Origin: Alentia gelatinosa
Taxonomy: Eukaryota > Annelida > Polychaeta > Phyllodocida > Polynoidae
NCBI GenBank assembly: GCA_950022655.1
Contig: OX465590.1
Span: forward strand, 39,736,218-39,800,217
DNA: 64,000 nt
Direction: 5' to 3'
In this document: one piece after another, positions 55,266-64,000 of the stretch
Layout: the number at the start of each line of letters is the position of its first letter
How positions within the stretch are numbered: the first letter of the stretch is position 1
Program-made: the position numbers and the translations under genes
Notes under the pieces: generated by a model
What the model saw: only the letters and a program-made list of their open reading frames with translations
Database searches by the model: none
What the model was told of the DNA's origin: nothing

Positions 55266-56082
55266 GCCCTGTTTTTCAGTCACGATTTCCTCTTTGTAAG
55301 ACATCTTACAGCTGTCAGTGTACTATAGATAAGACATCTTTGGGGATCGTCCAACGATTGTCCGTCAAGAGCACTTAGACTGCAGCCAGGTGTACTATAG
55401 ATAAGACATCTTTAGGGTCACGTGGTTCCAAATGTCTTCCAAAGTGTCTTAGACCTAAGACATCTATGGACATGTCGTACAGAATGCGCAACTTCACTTC
55501 CCGTAAGAATTAAGCAATGAAATTTTAACACCAGTAAGGTATACATATAACCTATAATCGTACCAAATATGAGGAAAATCGGTCCCACCGTTCCGAAGTT
55601 ATCGGCGTTTTAATTTCGTCATAGCAATCATCTGGTCTGGTGGCCAGTGTATTTTTTCCGACACCTCCGCTAATTTATGCAGCGACCTTGACATTGACTG
55701 CGTATCCGGAGGTGGGAGGGTGACTGGCCACCAGAGCAGACGATTGCTATTACGAAATTAAAACGCCGATAACTTCGGAACGGTGGGACCGATTTTCCTC
55801 ATATTTGGTACGATTATAGGTTATATGTATACCTTACTCGTGTTAAAATTTCAATTCTAAAGTCATATGGAAAGCACGGGAAATCCTCTATATACACACA
55901 GTGAGCTTTGATAGAGCCTGAGACAGTTCTAGACTTGAGACACTTTTAGCGGCGATCGAGCGAGCCGCACTGAGACCGTGTCTATAGCACACCCGCCATT
56001 TTGTGTCTTGCAAATTGTCTTCCAATCGTGGAGACATCTTAGGGTATCGTTGGGCGATTATGTCTTGACTGAAAAACAGGGC
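55266..56082. mobile_element. Family P TIR element, 817 bp, with a 5-bp target duplication
   Basis: The termini are GCCCTGTTTTTCAGTCA and its inverse. CCTGG occurs immediately outside both ends (55261-55265 and 56083-56087) and only once in the uninterrupted family C terminus. The interior has repeated AAGACATCTT words. A foldback element is nested inside (55519-55851). No ORF. Confidence 0.75.
55519..55851. mobile_element. 333-bp near-perfect foldback element nested in family P
   Basis: Arms of about 130 bp (55519-55650 and 55720-55851) are inverted copies with only a handful of differences, starting GAAATTTTAACACC. The spacer is about 70 bp. The low divergence implies recent origin or arm-to-arm correction. 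No coding capacity. Confidence 0.8.
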
Positions 56083-56529
56083 CCTGGTTTCCACCTACTA
56101 CGATATGGCTCCGATATGGTCTACGATGCACCTCCCGATAAAAAATGAAAATCGTGTCGGAATGTCACCTTATATCGGGGCAGTTGACCACGTTTTTGCG
56201 ATTATATACACCAATAAAATCCCCGTAAGATGCATGGTGGATTGGCTTGTCTAGACATATGTCACCAATTTTGCACCTTGCTGATATGTCTCCGATATTT
56301 GTTTTCTGTGTCGGTATCATTTCGGTAGGTCTAGATTTCTATCGTAGTAGGTGGACGCCAGGCCTTATGAGATTGAGATATATACGCGGCTTATACAAGA
56401 AGATGAAGGGAATATATCACAGGCAGAAAGCTTAATGGTTGTTTTACTACATCGCACTCAGGATTCGGGTTAAGCACTTGTATCCTGAAGTAGGACACAT
56501 CGTGTGGGAACAGGAACGACCTCGACGTA

Positions 56530-57253
56530 ATGTGGTGTTTCCATCTACCGATTTTGTCCACCGATTATGGCATTTAGCACCGCTGACTTATCATATCACA
56601 CTTTGGGTGTGATAATAGTCAGGTGGAAACAAAAAGGGCCAATGATTACATAATCTTGCACCACCGACTGATTTTTGTTTGTACCAAAGACAAATCTTCC
56701 TTCCATTCATTTCATCAGTTACGGAATGAAATTGAGTATCAAAAATCGGTCGGCGACTACCTCAGTTTCCATAGGAAAATAGCATGTCTGTTGACCACCA
56801 CCGATTAAGTGCACTAATAATTTCTCAAATAGAACCGACTTTTGTACATGTTGCATATATAGACAAGAAACGATGGTTGTGTGAACGGGCAGGCGTAAAC
56901 CACGAGGAGTTAACGCGTAGTAATACACTAGTGCTAGTCGCCTGTCCACATAACCATCGTTTGTTGTATCTATTATACATCTTCTCAAATGAATCAAGTA
57001 ATTTCCATTTTAAAGGGTATATCAATAGGGACTATTTCTTTGCTCTATAACACAAAGGGACTATTTTCCCATATACCATGATTTTGAGGCCGTATACCAC
57101 AGATTTGAATCCGTATACCACAGTTATGGCATCTGACAGGTTTTATGCAATTGGTCGTGGTTTACTGAGTCCCCATACATTTTAAATAGGGTCTTTTTAT
57201 GCGACAGATAATAAAATCGGTGGCATTTTCTTCGGCAGGTGGAAACGCCACAT
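56530..57253. mobile_element. Family B MITE split by hairpin family L
   Basis: ATGTGGTGTTTCCATCTACC at the left and GGCAGGTGGAAACGCCACAT at the right are inverted, with TA outside both. A family L hairpin and tail (56852-57215) sits inside. Confidence 0.65.
56852..57215 (+). mobile_element. Hairpin family L, copy 4
   Basis: ATAGACAAGAAACGATGGTT, AACGGGCAGGCGTAAACCAC, tip ATACACTAGTGCTAGTCGCC, right arm GTCCACATAACCATCG. The tail has GTATACCACAGATTTGAATC and CCCCATACATTTTAAATAGG. Confidence 0.65.
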
Positions 57254-57852
57254 TATATGGTATTAATACCGGCTCATATAGTTGCATGTTTACTAATAGA
57301 CTACGGAGCTGCAACATGTTTTAAAAGTGCAGACATATTGCTTTCTGTTTGGCACTGCGATAAGAACCGCTGAGATACAGACAACCGTAAAAAGGCGCTA
57401 AACGATCTGTTACTGTAGCCATCTCATGTGCCCAGCTAATCAACATTCCCGTCTACTGCTTCGACATCAAAACCATTTTTTTCCCGTTCGTATATTTGTA
57501 CTGGATCCTTCTTAGGCTACAAGGCTCGTCTGTCTTCTGGACAATGTGTATTATACGGAAACAAGGTTACTGCGGCTGTACGTGATAAATACGCGGTAAA
57601 ATTGACGTCAATTCTACCAAGTATTCATCAAATACAGACACAGTATACCTGCTTTCATATTATTATATACCTTAAAATATCCAATTTTAACTTTGCTTCT
57701 GGGCGAGTTTTTGGATTTCGCCGCCGTTCATGCCCCATATGCCACATACATACCCGTACATCACCTAGGGGTTGTACGGATATAAAATACGACATGGGTA
57801 GGAGGGGGCCGTATGTGTAGTATATACTACCACAGGTATATAATAATATTGT

Positions 57853-58063
57853 AAAACCGGATGAGTTTTAATCTTAAGATTAAAACGAATCAGGTTTTGA
57901 TTTTATCCTACCCCTCTCTACAATATTTTAATATCAAAATAATGAATGAAAATCATCAAAATTCCGTATGCCCCTAGTAGCATACAAACGTCCGTATGCC
58001 AGTCAGCGTGGCATACAGAATCTCAATGTTAAGCATATGGGATTTTATATTAGGGGTAGGATA
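57853..58063 (-). mobile_element. Hairpin-tail element, alpha type, copy 10 (hairpin collapsed)
   Basis: GGATGAGTTTTAATC and GATTAAAACGAATC are separated by only a few bases, so the middle of the hairpin is gone. The tail from GATTTTATCCTACCCC to GGGGTAGGATAA is intact, with CCGTATGCCAGTCAGCGTGG as in copy 2. Confidence 0.65.
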
Positions 58064-58132
58064 ATACATCAACACTGCAAATATCCTATATCTAGTGCAG
58101 ATAGCAGCGTGAGGCTGACTTATCAGACTTAT

Positions 58133-58215
58133 ATACACAATAATGACTGGTTTTGTGTACGAGTGACCGTAATCTCTGAGTACTTGACGCGTAGCAATTA
58201 CGTCGTCAACTAACA
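58133..58215 (+). mobile_element. Hairpin family L fragment
   Basis: ACACAATAATGACTGGTTTT, GTGTACGAGTGACCGTAATC and GACGCGTAGCAATTACGTCG. One arm and part of the tip only. Confidence 0.4.
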
Positions 58216-59019
58216 TGTTTATTGGCTAATAAGCACATAAAGTTCCAGATTACGCCATAACCCCACAGCTCTGTCAAGCATGGTGGTAATTTGGTGTATA
58301 CTTATGCCTGTAATATGGTTTGCTATTTTTCTGGGTTTTTGGTCTACAAAACTTGCTCTGACAGTGATTTCTGATGGTAAATGAGATCATTGTGACTGAT
58401 TATAACTAAATAATATTGAATGAACATAAAATGAACTTATTTTGAAGTATATTATCAATTGACCTCATTTTAGCAGGGACTTTTTTTCCGAATCTCATGC
58501 AGGAGATTCTGACATGCCAGAATCTCCGGGTCACTAATTCCAGGTGCCCTATACGTTTCCTATGGATACTCCGTAATAGGTGGGTAATAAAGCCTCGGTT
58601 TATGTTGGTCATATTCAAGTTGATGATGAGTCTTGCTGAAGTGGTTAGTAAATCATTGTACATCTGTATTTCTAAACGTTTTACACATATTTCATTCACG
58701 TTATTATCCATTCAGTGATTCCTTCAGTGAGTGTTTTCCATACTCGCTCTGGTGGCTACTTAACAGTCACTTGCATTCCAGCACTAGGCTCAGCGGGTTT
58801 TTCCGCATAGTGTTAAAGCTACATCCAGGCATCAAGATTTGTTGCTTGTCCTTTAGATAGTTTTCAAATTGGTTTAGAGCGTACTGTTATAGGGAGTGCA
58901 TTCCAGAGCCGCACACACTGGTATTCCCATCCATTGGGGGCACTATTTTGTGGCCAAGGATAGCAGGAAATGACACCGGCGAGTCATGGGTCTCAATGCC
59001 TATTTATATTCCCATGATA
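58216..59019. other. No recognised gene
   Basis: Short ORFs only. An AGGGACTTTTTTTCCG end near 58476 resembles an inverted word near 5340. Confidence 0.4.
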
Positions 59020-59735
59020 AAATTATCATTTCCATACACTACTTACAGATGAATATCGACTACCCAATGGACCTCTAACATACACCCAGAGTGAAATCGC
59101 CATTTCCATACACTACTTACAGATCAGTACATTGGCTGACCTTCGGCATACACCCACAGTAAAACCACCATTTCTATATACTACTTGAATTAACATACCT
59201 CATATGAACGGCTAACGTCCCACTTACACCCATAGTGGAAACACCATTTCCATTCACTCCTTACGGGTTAATATTCCCATATTAATGGCTGACATCCCAC
59301 ATTTCCCGTCACCGATCTACAGTCAGAAACCACCGACAGACTTTTGGACCTGATATCGGTCAATGGAAACAACCAAGGCCGTGAAATGCCCCACGACTTT
59401 TTCTGCTTAGATTCTGCAATGTGGCACCACCCACCACTGAGTGAAAGCTTGATCACTGAGTGAAATCTACTACCCTCGGCGATTTTTCTATACCGACGCA
59501 GTGGACCCACCGACAGACTTTCTGTGTAACTCAAAAGGTCTAAGCAATCTTCGTCGGCCAATGGAAACGGGCCTATAGTGAAATCACCGTTCTATATACT
59601 TCTTACAGATTAATATCCCCCACACTAGTTGCTGACCTACCACATATACCCATACTGAAATCACCGTTTCCATTCACTGTTGACGGATAAATATACTCCA
59701 CGCGAATGGTTGACCTCCAACATATACCCCTTGGT
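59020..59735 (+). repeat. About 70-bp minisatellite interrupted by two MITEs
   Basis: CCATTTCCATACACTACTTA-type words start units at about 59028, 59100, 59168, 59234, 59587 and 59664, and once more at 60190. When the family A (59301-59574) and family D (59738-60185) insertions are removed, spacing stays at 66-79 bp. Confidence 0.7.
59301..59574. mobile_element. Family A MITE, left TIR missing
   Basis: From ATTTCCCGTCACCGATCTAC to TCGGCCAATGGAAACGGGCC followed by TA. The interior is very close to 6905-7212. The first terminal bases are absent at the left. Confidence 0.7.
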
Positions 59736-59737
59736 TA

Positions 59738-60185
59738 AAGGGGGGCGTCCACCAACCACGACAAGGCTACGACAAGTGCCGACATGAAAGTTCCAATCGC
59801 AGCCTTGTCGCAGCTTTGTCGTGAGAAGAGCAGTGTCGGAACAGCAGTGTTGGGGCGTGTCGTAGACGTTGCTGGTTGCCGTTAAAAAGGCGCCCATGGT
59901 TCCGACACACTACGACAGTGATATCGAGGAAACCACAACACTCCACGACAAAGGTCCAGTCGTAGCAAAAATCGAACATGTTCAATATTGTTGTAGCCTC
60001 GTTGTAATGACCCCGAGAGGCCCCCGTCAAGCTTCATGTCACAGCCTGTCGTGGCCTTGTCATAGCCCCTTGTCGGGAACTGGGGTCCACCAACCACGAC
60101 AAGGCTACGACAATCGTAGAGCTGTCGTGGACCTTATCGGAAAGCCATTGTCGTAGCCTTGTCGTGATTTGTGGACGCCCTCCTT
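59738..60185. mobile_element. Family D MITE, copy 2, TTAA-flanked
   Basis: AGGGGGGCGTCCACCAACC and the inverse GTGGACGCCCTCC, with CACGACAAGGCTACGACAA inside both ends. TTAA is present at both outer edges. A third copy of the subterminal word lies internally near 60090, so the element may be composite. Confidence 0.65.
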
Positions 60186-60299
60186 AAATCACAATTTCCA
60201 GACACTACTTATAACCCTTGATTTAACAGAGGCAGACATTTTTGGAGGAAAAACATTTATTAGAGCGAGGACAGATTATACTAAACTGACTTTAAAAAA

Positions 60300-60585
60300 A
60301 TATAAACTCTCCGACGCGATTTTGATTGTATCGGGAGGTGCATCGTGAGGGTGGTTGTGGCCCATTAGATTTTAGGTCAACTCTCGACTGTAGAACCCTT
60401 TCAAGGCGCTATAAATATCATGTAAGGAGGTCAGGGTGAAGGTGGTGGTTTGCTCCGAATGCAGTCATTGGCTACTGGGACTACTCTATTCCTTATATGG
60501 TAGTTAATACAGGGGGACAACTCCCTGCAGGCATCGTAGACCATATCGGAGCCATATCGTAGTAGGTGGACACCTGGCCTTATAC
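60300..60585. mobile_element. Family C MITE, one good end
   Basis: The right terminus CATATCGTAGTAGGTGGACA, then CCTGGCCTTA, and subterminal CGTAGACCATATCGGAGCC match family C. The left half is diverged, with CGATTTTGATTGTATCGGG in inverted order. Confidence 0.5.
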
Positions 60586-61031
60586 AGAGGTTTTGTCCAA
60601 CGAGTAAAGACACAACGGTAACTGACTGATCCGATGCTAAGTCGTATCAACTAACAGGGTTATATCATAGTAATATGGACCGTTATCCTCAAGACATCAG
60701 AGACACAGTCAGTAACACAGCAGAAGGTCTTAACAGCTGGAGAACGTTGATTACCACAGAGATTTCCACGAAAACACGCGACACATAATTGATGAGCAAT
60801 ATCCTGTAGGTCTGTGGAGGGTGGTCTCCCTGCTGGTGCTTAGTACAGAAGGTTAATGGGTCGTAAAGGTTATGCTCAGTACCTAGACTGTGATGGGGAC
60901 GGTCAGATGCCAGTATGGGCGTATTGCGTGGTGTCTGAAGGTCATAATCCGTCCCCCAGCGCTCTGCCTGTCGTGCAGCCACCCACAGTGCGCCATACCA
61001 CCACCCCATTACTACTGCTGTGCCCTGCCAG

Positions 61032-61053
61032 GCCCGGATAGCTCATCTGGTAG
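61032..61053 (+). mobile_element. tRNA-Lys-like 5' half (SINE-head candidate), copy 1
   Basis: GCCCGGATAGCTCATCTGGT closely matches the acceptor, D-arm and A-box region of metazoan tRNA-Lys. The anticodon arm, T-arm and B box do not follow, so it is not a tRNA gene. It may be the head of a truncated tRNA-derived SINE. Confidence 0.45.
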
Positions 61054-61301
61054 TTACCGGACATCAGTAAACTCCTGGAGTCTTCATCTACATGCTCCAT
61101 TAACCGATACACTCCTACTAGATAACGAGCTAGGGAAGGGTATTAAAAGAAAACGTGGTTACCGAGCCCATAGGGATAGCCTTTTGAGGTCTGTTGTCCC
61201 TTAAAATACATCCCGGCGCCGAAGGTGGAGGGTTTGTATTTAAATTGACAGAAGGCCAAGAATGGCAACCCTACAGCTCAGTCACTATGTTTTCGTATTA
61301 T

Positions 61302-61490
61302 TAAGCCCGGCATCCACCTACTACGATATGGCTCCGATATGGTCTGCGATGGACCTTCCGATACAAAATCAAAATTGCGTCGGAAGCTCATCTAATATCG
61401 GGACAGGGACCATGTCTCTGCAATTAGGCACTGATGAAAATTGGGGGTGTACCTCTGATAATGCGTGGTGAATTGTCATGTAGACATTGT
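61302..61490. mobile_element. Family C MITE fragment
   Basis: AAGCCCGGCATCCACCTACT, then CGATATGGCTCCGATATGG, followed by diverged interior. No right terminus; it stops at the second duplication copy. Confidence 0.5.
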
Positions 61491-61689
61491 CATGTGTCCG
61501 TCCCCCAGCGCCCTGCCTGTTGTAGAGCCATGGTCAGTACCTACACTGTGATGGGGACGGTCAGATGCCATTATGGGGGTATTGCGTGGTCTCTGAAGGT
61601 CATAATCTGTCCCCCAGCACCCTGCCTGTCGTAGAACCACCCGCAGTGCGCCGTACCACCACCCCATTACTACTGATGTGCCCTGCCAG

Positions 61690-61711
61690 GCCCGGATAGC
61701 TCATCTGGTAG
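61690..61711 (+). mobile_element. tRNA-Lys-like 5' half, copy 2
   Basis: Identical to the word at 61032-61053. It was carried along by the segmental duplication and is not an independent insertion. Confidence 0.45.
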
Positions 61712-62181
61712 TTGCCGGACATCAGTAAACTCCTGGAGTCTTCATCTACACGCTCCATTAACTGATACACTCCTACTAGATAACGAGCTAGGGAAGGGTA
61801 TTAAAAGAAAACGTGGTTACTGAGCCCATAGGGATGGCCGTTCTAGGTCTGTTGTCCCATAAAGTTCGTCCCGACGCGGGAAGTGGAGGGATGTCTTTAA
61901 TTGGATAAAAATGCCAAGAATGGCATCCTTACAGCTCAGTCACTACATCTTCTTATTATTATACACCTAAATATAAGGAAAAAACACAATATTATGTACT
62001 TACGAAGTACACTACGGGCACAGTTCGTCCGAAAATTCGCTATGGGTTCAGTGCACCCGAACATTATCTGTACTACACCCCCAGCAGCGGGTAGTATTTC
62101 AGAGACGTTCGGCATATGATACATATACATACCCTTCAGGACATACACATCCTGCGTTGTATCAGACTCAACAACACAATA

Positions 62182-62466
62182 AGGCCCGGCGTCCACCTAC
62201 TACGATATGGCTCCGATATGGTCTAAGATACACCTCCCGATAAAAAAATCAAAATCGCGTTGGAAGGTCACCTAATATCGGGGCAGTTGACCACATTTCT
62301 GGGATTAGACACTGATAAAAACTGCATACAATGCGTGGTGGATTTGAATGTCTAGACATATGTCTACGATTTCCCACCTTCCCGATATGTCTCCGATATT
62401 TGCTTTTTGTATCGGTGCCATATCGTTAGGTCTAAATTTCTATCATAGTAGGTGGACGCCAGCCTT
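62182..62466. mobile_element. Family C MITE, intact copy
   Basis: AGGCCCGGCGTCCACCTACT and inverted AGTAGGTGGACGCCAGCCTT, with TA outside both ends. 285 bp, with subterminal GATATGGCTCCGATATGG and its inverse. No ORF. Confidence 0.75.
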
Positions 62467-62770
62467 TATAGACGCAGCCAGTCGGTAGAAGGCTGCGCCA
62501 ACAACTGCAGACAAAATGGAGAAGAAGCTCTAGTGAATTTAGTTGAACCGATGAAAGCAATTACAGTGGTGCCAATAAATGTTTGATGGTGGCAATTTGT
62601 ACGCATTTCTTGAGATAACCACATCTCCTCCATCCATTTGATAAAGATGCTAGTAGACCGCAACGTTTGTATGCGAACTAAGCCTGAATAAGATTTAAAA
62701 AAAAAAGAATTGTCCATGTTTTCTCCCATTTCTGTGATTCAAGAATCTCCAAAGGACACTCTCTCCTGTA

Positions 62771-63579
62771 AGGCCCGGCGTCCACCTACTACGATATGGC
62801 TCCGATATGGTCTACAATGCATCTCCTGATAGAAAATTAATATCGGGTCAGAAGGTCACCTAATATCAGGGCAGTTGACTGCGTCTCTGCGATTAGGCAC
62901 CGATACAATATGGGGGTCTACGATTCGGTACAGATGGAATATGTGCATCTTAGGATGTCAACGATTTAAGCATGTTAAAAACGGCGGTGGGTTATCGGGA
63001 GCATCGCAAAGCATTCTTTAAAGAAAATTGCTCTCGCGTGTGAGATAAAACTAAGAAAATTATGAAATTTTGGATTTATATAGACGATACAAGTGCCCGT
63101 ATGCCCTGCAAATCTTGTGATTTTCAATTAGGTTTAAAGGTCTCAGATCAATATTTTCTTAGGTTTACTTGGAACATAACCTTTAGCGTCTGAGAAAAAT
63201 TATTAATGCAACTTTTCCTGAAATATAGTGTATCGTATATCTAGAATGAAGATACCATCTCAAGATATGCACTTTAGCCCTGGTAATATCGTGGTAGATA
63301 TCGGGACCATGTTTGTAATTTCTTCGTTCCGATGGACCTGTCGAGGATCCGTGGTAGGAGAAAGGCTCGCACTTCCAGATACGCCACGTCTTCCCAAAGA
63401 TATCGGGACCATGATCACATTTTTTACAGGAAAGCCCATTACGATGCGTGGTGAATTGGCATGTCTAGACATACATCTACGATTTTGGACCTTCCCGATT
63501 TGTCTCCGATATCTGCTTTTTGTATCGGTGCCATATCGGTAGGTCTAAATTTCTATCGTAGTAGGTGGACGCCAGGCTT
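62771..63579. mobile_element. Family C MITE with large insertion
   Basis: The left terminus is at 62771 after TA. The right terminus AGTAGGTGGACGCCAGGC ends near 63579 before TA. About 450 bp of unrelated sequence (roughly 62960-63410) splits it. Confidence 0.6.
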
Positions 63580-63654
63580 TATAGACGCAGCCAGTTGGTA
63601 GAAGGCTACACCAGAAACTGCCGACAAAATGGAGAAGTAGCTTGGGCAAAATTA

Positions 63655-63693
63655 GATCGGTGTCAGAAAATCGGCCAATGGAATCGGGCCTTA
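63655..63693. mobile_element. Family A terminus fragment
   Basis: AAAATCGGCCAATGGAATCG followed by GGCCTTA matches one family A end only. Confidence 0.5.
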
Positions 63694-64000
63694 ACCAGGC
63701 AGTGGTCTGTGAATCTCCAAGTAGGCTGTGGCTACTTCCCCACCCCCACATCCTACCCCCACCCTGTGTTACCCTATATTGACTACTGATGTCACCCCTC
63801 CAGCCCGACGACAGGGCACAACACGACATCGCCCCCTTAATGCGCGCCGTGGCCACATGGGGGCGCCATTAGCGGCGTTAACCTCAGACCGAGGCTGAGT
63901 GTGGAGGAAGGACGATAGATCACTTTACAGAACCCGATACCAGGTCACCACACTCTCACAGCGGAGTCTATGTACACATGCAGCTATATCAACGTTTCTA

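Larger units (their letters stand above)
55257..56366. mobile_element. Family C MITE split by family P element
   Basis: The left terminus TAAGGCCTGG (55256-55265) resumes after the insertion as TTTCCACCTACTACGATATG. The right terminus is ATCGTAGTAGGTGGACGCCA, then GGCCTTA. Without the insertion it would be about 290 bp, the size of the copy at 62182-62466. TA flanks the family's ends. Confidence 0.7.
60873..61967 (+). repeat. Two-copy segmental duplication, offset about 658 bp
   Basis: 60873-61301 and 61531-61960 are near-identical (GATGGGGACGGTCAGATGCC, ACTCCTGGAGTCTTCATCTA, GATAACGAGCTAGGGAAGGG). The first copy is followed by a family C end that starts at 61302, exactly where the second copy continues with host sequence. 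Confidence 0.8.

Noticed and set aside
61032..61100. Functional tRNA-Lys gene
   Set aside because: Only the 5' half matches. No anticodon arm, T-arm or matching 3' acceptor strand follows.

Overview
This window looks like repeat-dense, intron-scale nuclear DNA from an animal, most likely a marine or other aquatic invertebrate. It has no compact gene layout, operons, rRNA or complete tRNA genes. It holds a tyrosine-recombinase (DIRS/Ngaro-type) retrotransposon, a CR1/L2-like LINE, many short TIR elements with TA or TTAA target duplications, a tRNA-Lys-like SINE head, and degenerate TTAGGG-type telomere-like arrays. TTAGGG-type repeats fit most metazoans better than arthropods (TTAGG) or nematodes (TTAGGC). 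I cannot name the species or phylum, and I recognise no host protein-coding gene. Almost all short ORFs are accidents inside repeats.

Layout: 0.8-2.6 kb, nested MITEs and a dispersed repeat; 3.5-9.5 kb, hairpin-tail elements and a telomere-repeat-bearing TIR element with three MITEs inside it; 9.8-10.3 kb, a terminal remnant of the same retrotransposon that lies at 28 kb, then a LINE tail; 12-18.4 kb, hairpin-tail elements, pogo-like and TTAA MITEs and (CCCA)n; 18.8-25.6 kb, a possible solo LTR, a second telomere-repeat element with nested insertions, and more hairpin elements; 26-28.1 kb, dispersed repeats; 28.45-33.65 kb, the retrotransposon (gag-like, RT, RNase H and tyrosine recombinase, all damaged); 33.8-46.8 kb, MITEs, hairpin elements and a 94-bp higher-order tandem array; 47-50.2 kb, MITEs, a 73-bp satellite and the LINE RT; 50.3-54.5 kb, G-rich minisatellites; 55-64 kb, a three-level nested insertion, more MITEs and a segmental duplication.

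The most unusual signal is a modular hairpin-tail superfamily, with about twenty complete or partial copies. Each complete copy pairs a foldback hairpin of about 70-160 bp with a tail of about 130-200 bp. The tail is closed by short inverted motifs (TTTATCCTACCCC, TTTATCTCACCCC or TTTATCTTAGCCTGG types) and usually carries a CATAGGCTTAACATT-like block. The hairpin arms differ completely between subfamilies, but the hairpin tip keeps a related core around GGCTTCGCC. One copy has expanded its tail into a 94-bp array with a 281-bp higher-order period. The elements appear non-autonomous; I saw no transposase or replicase that could be assigned to them.
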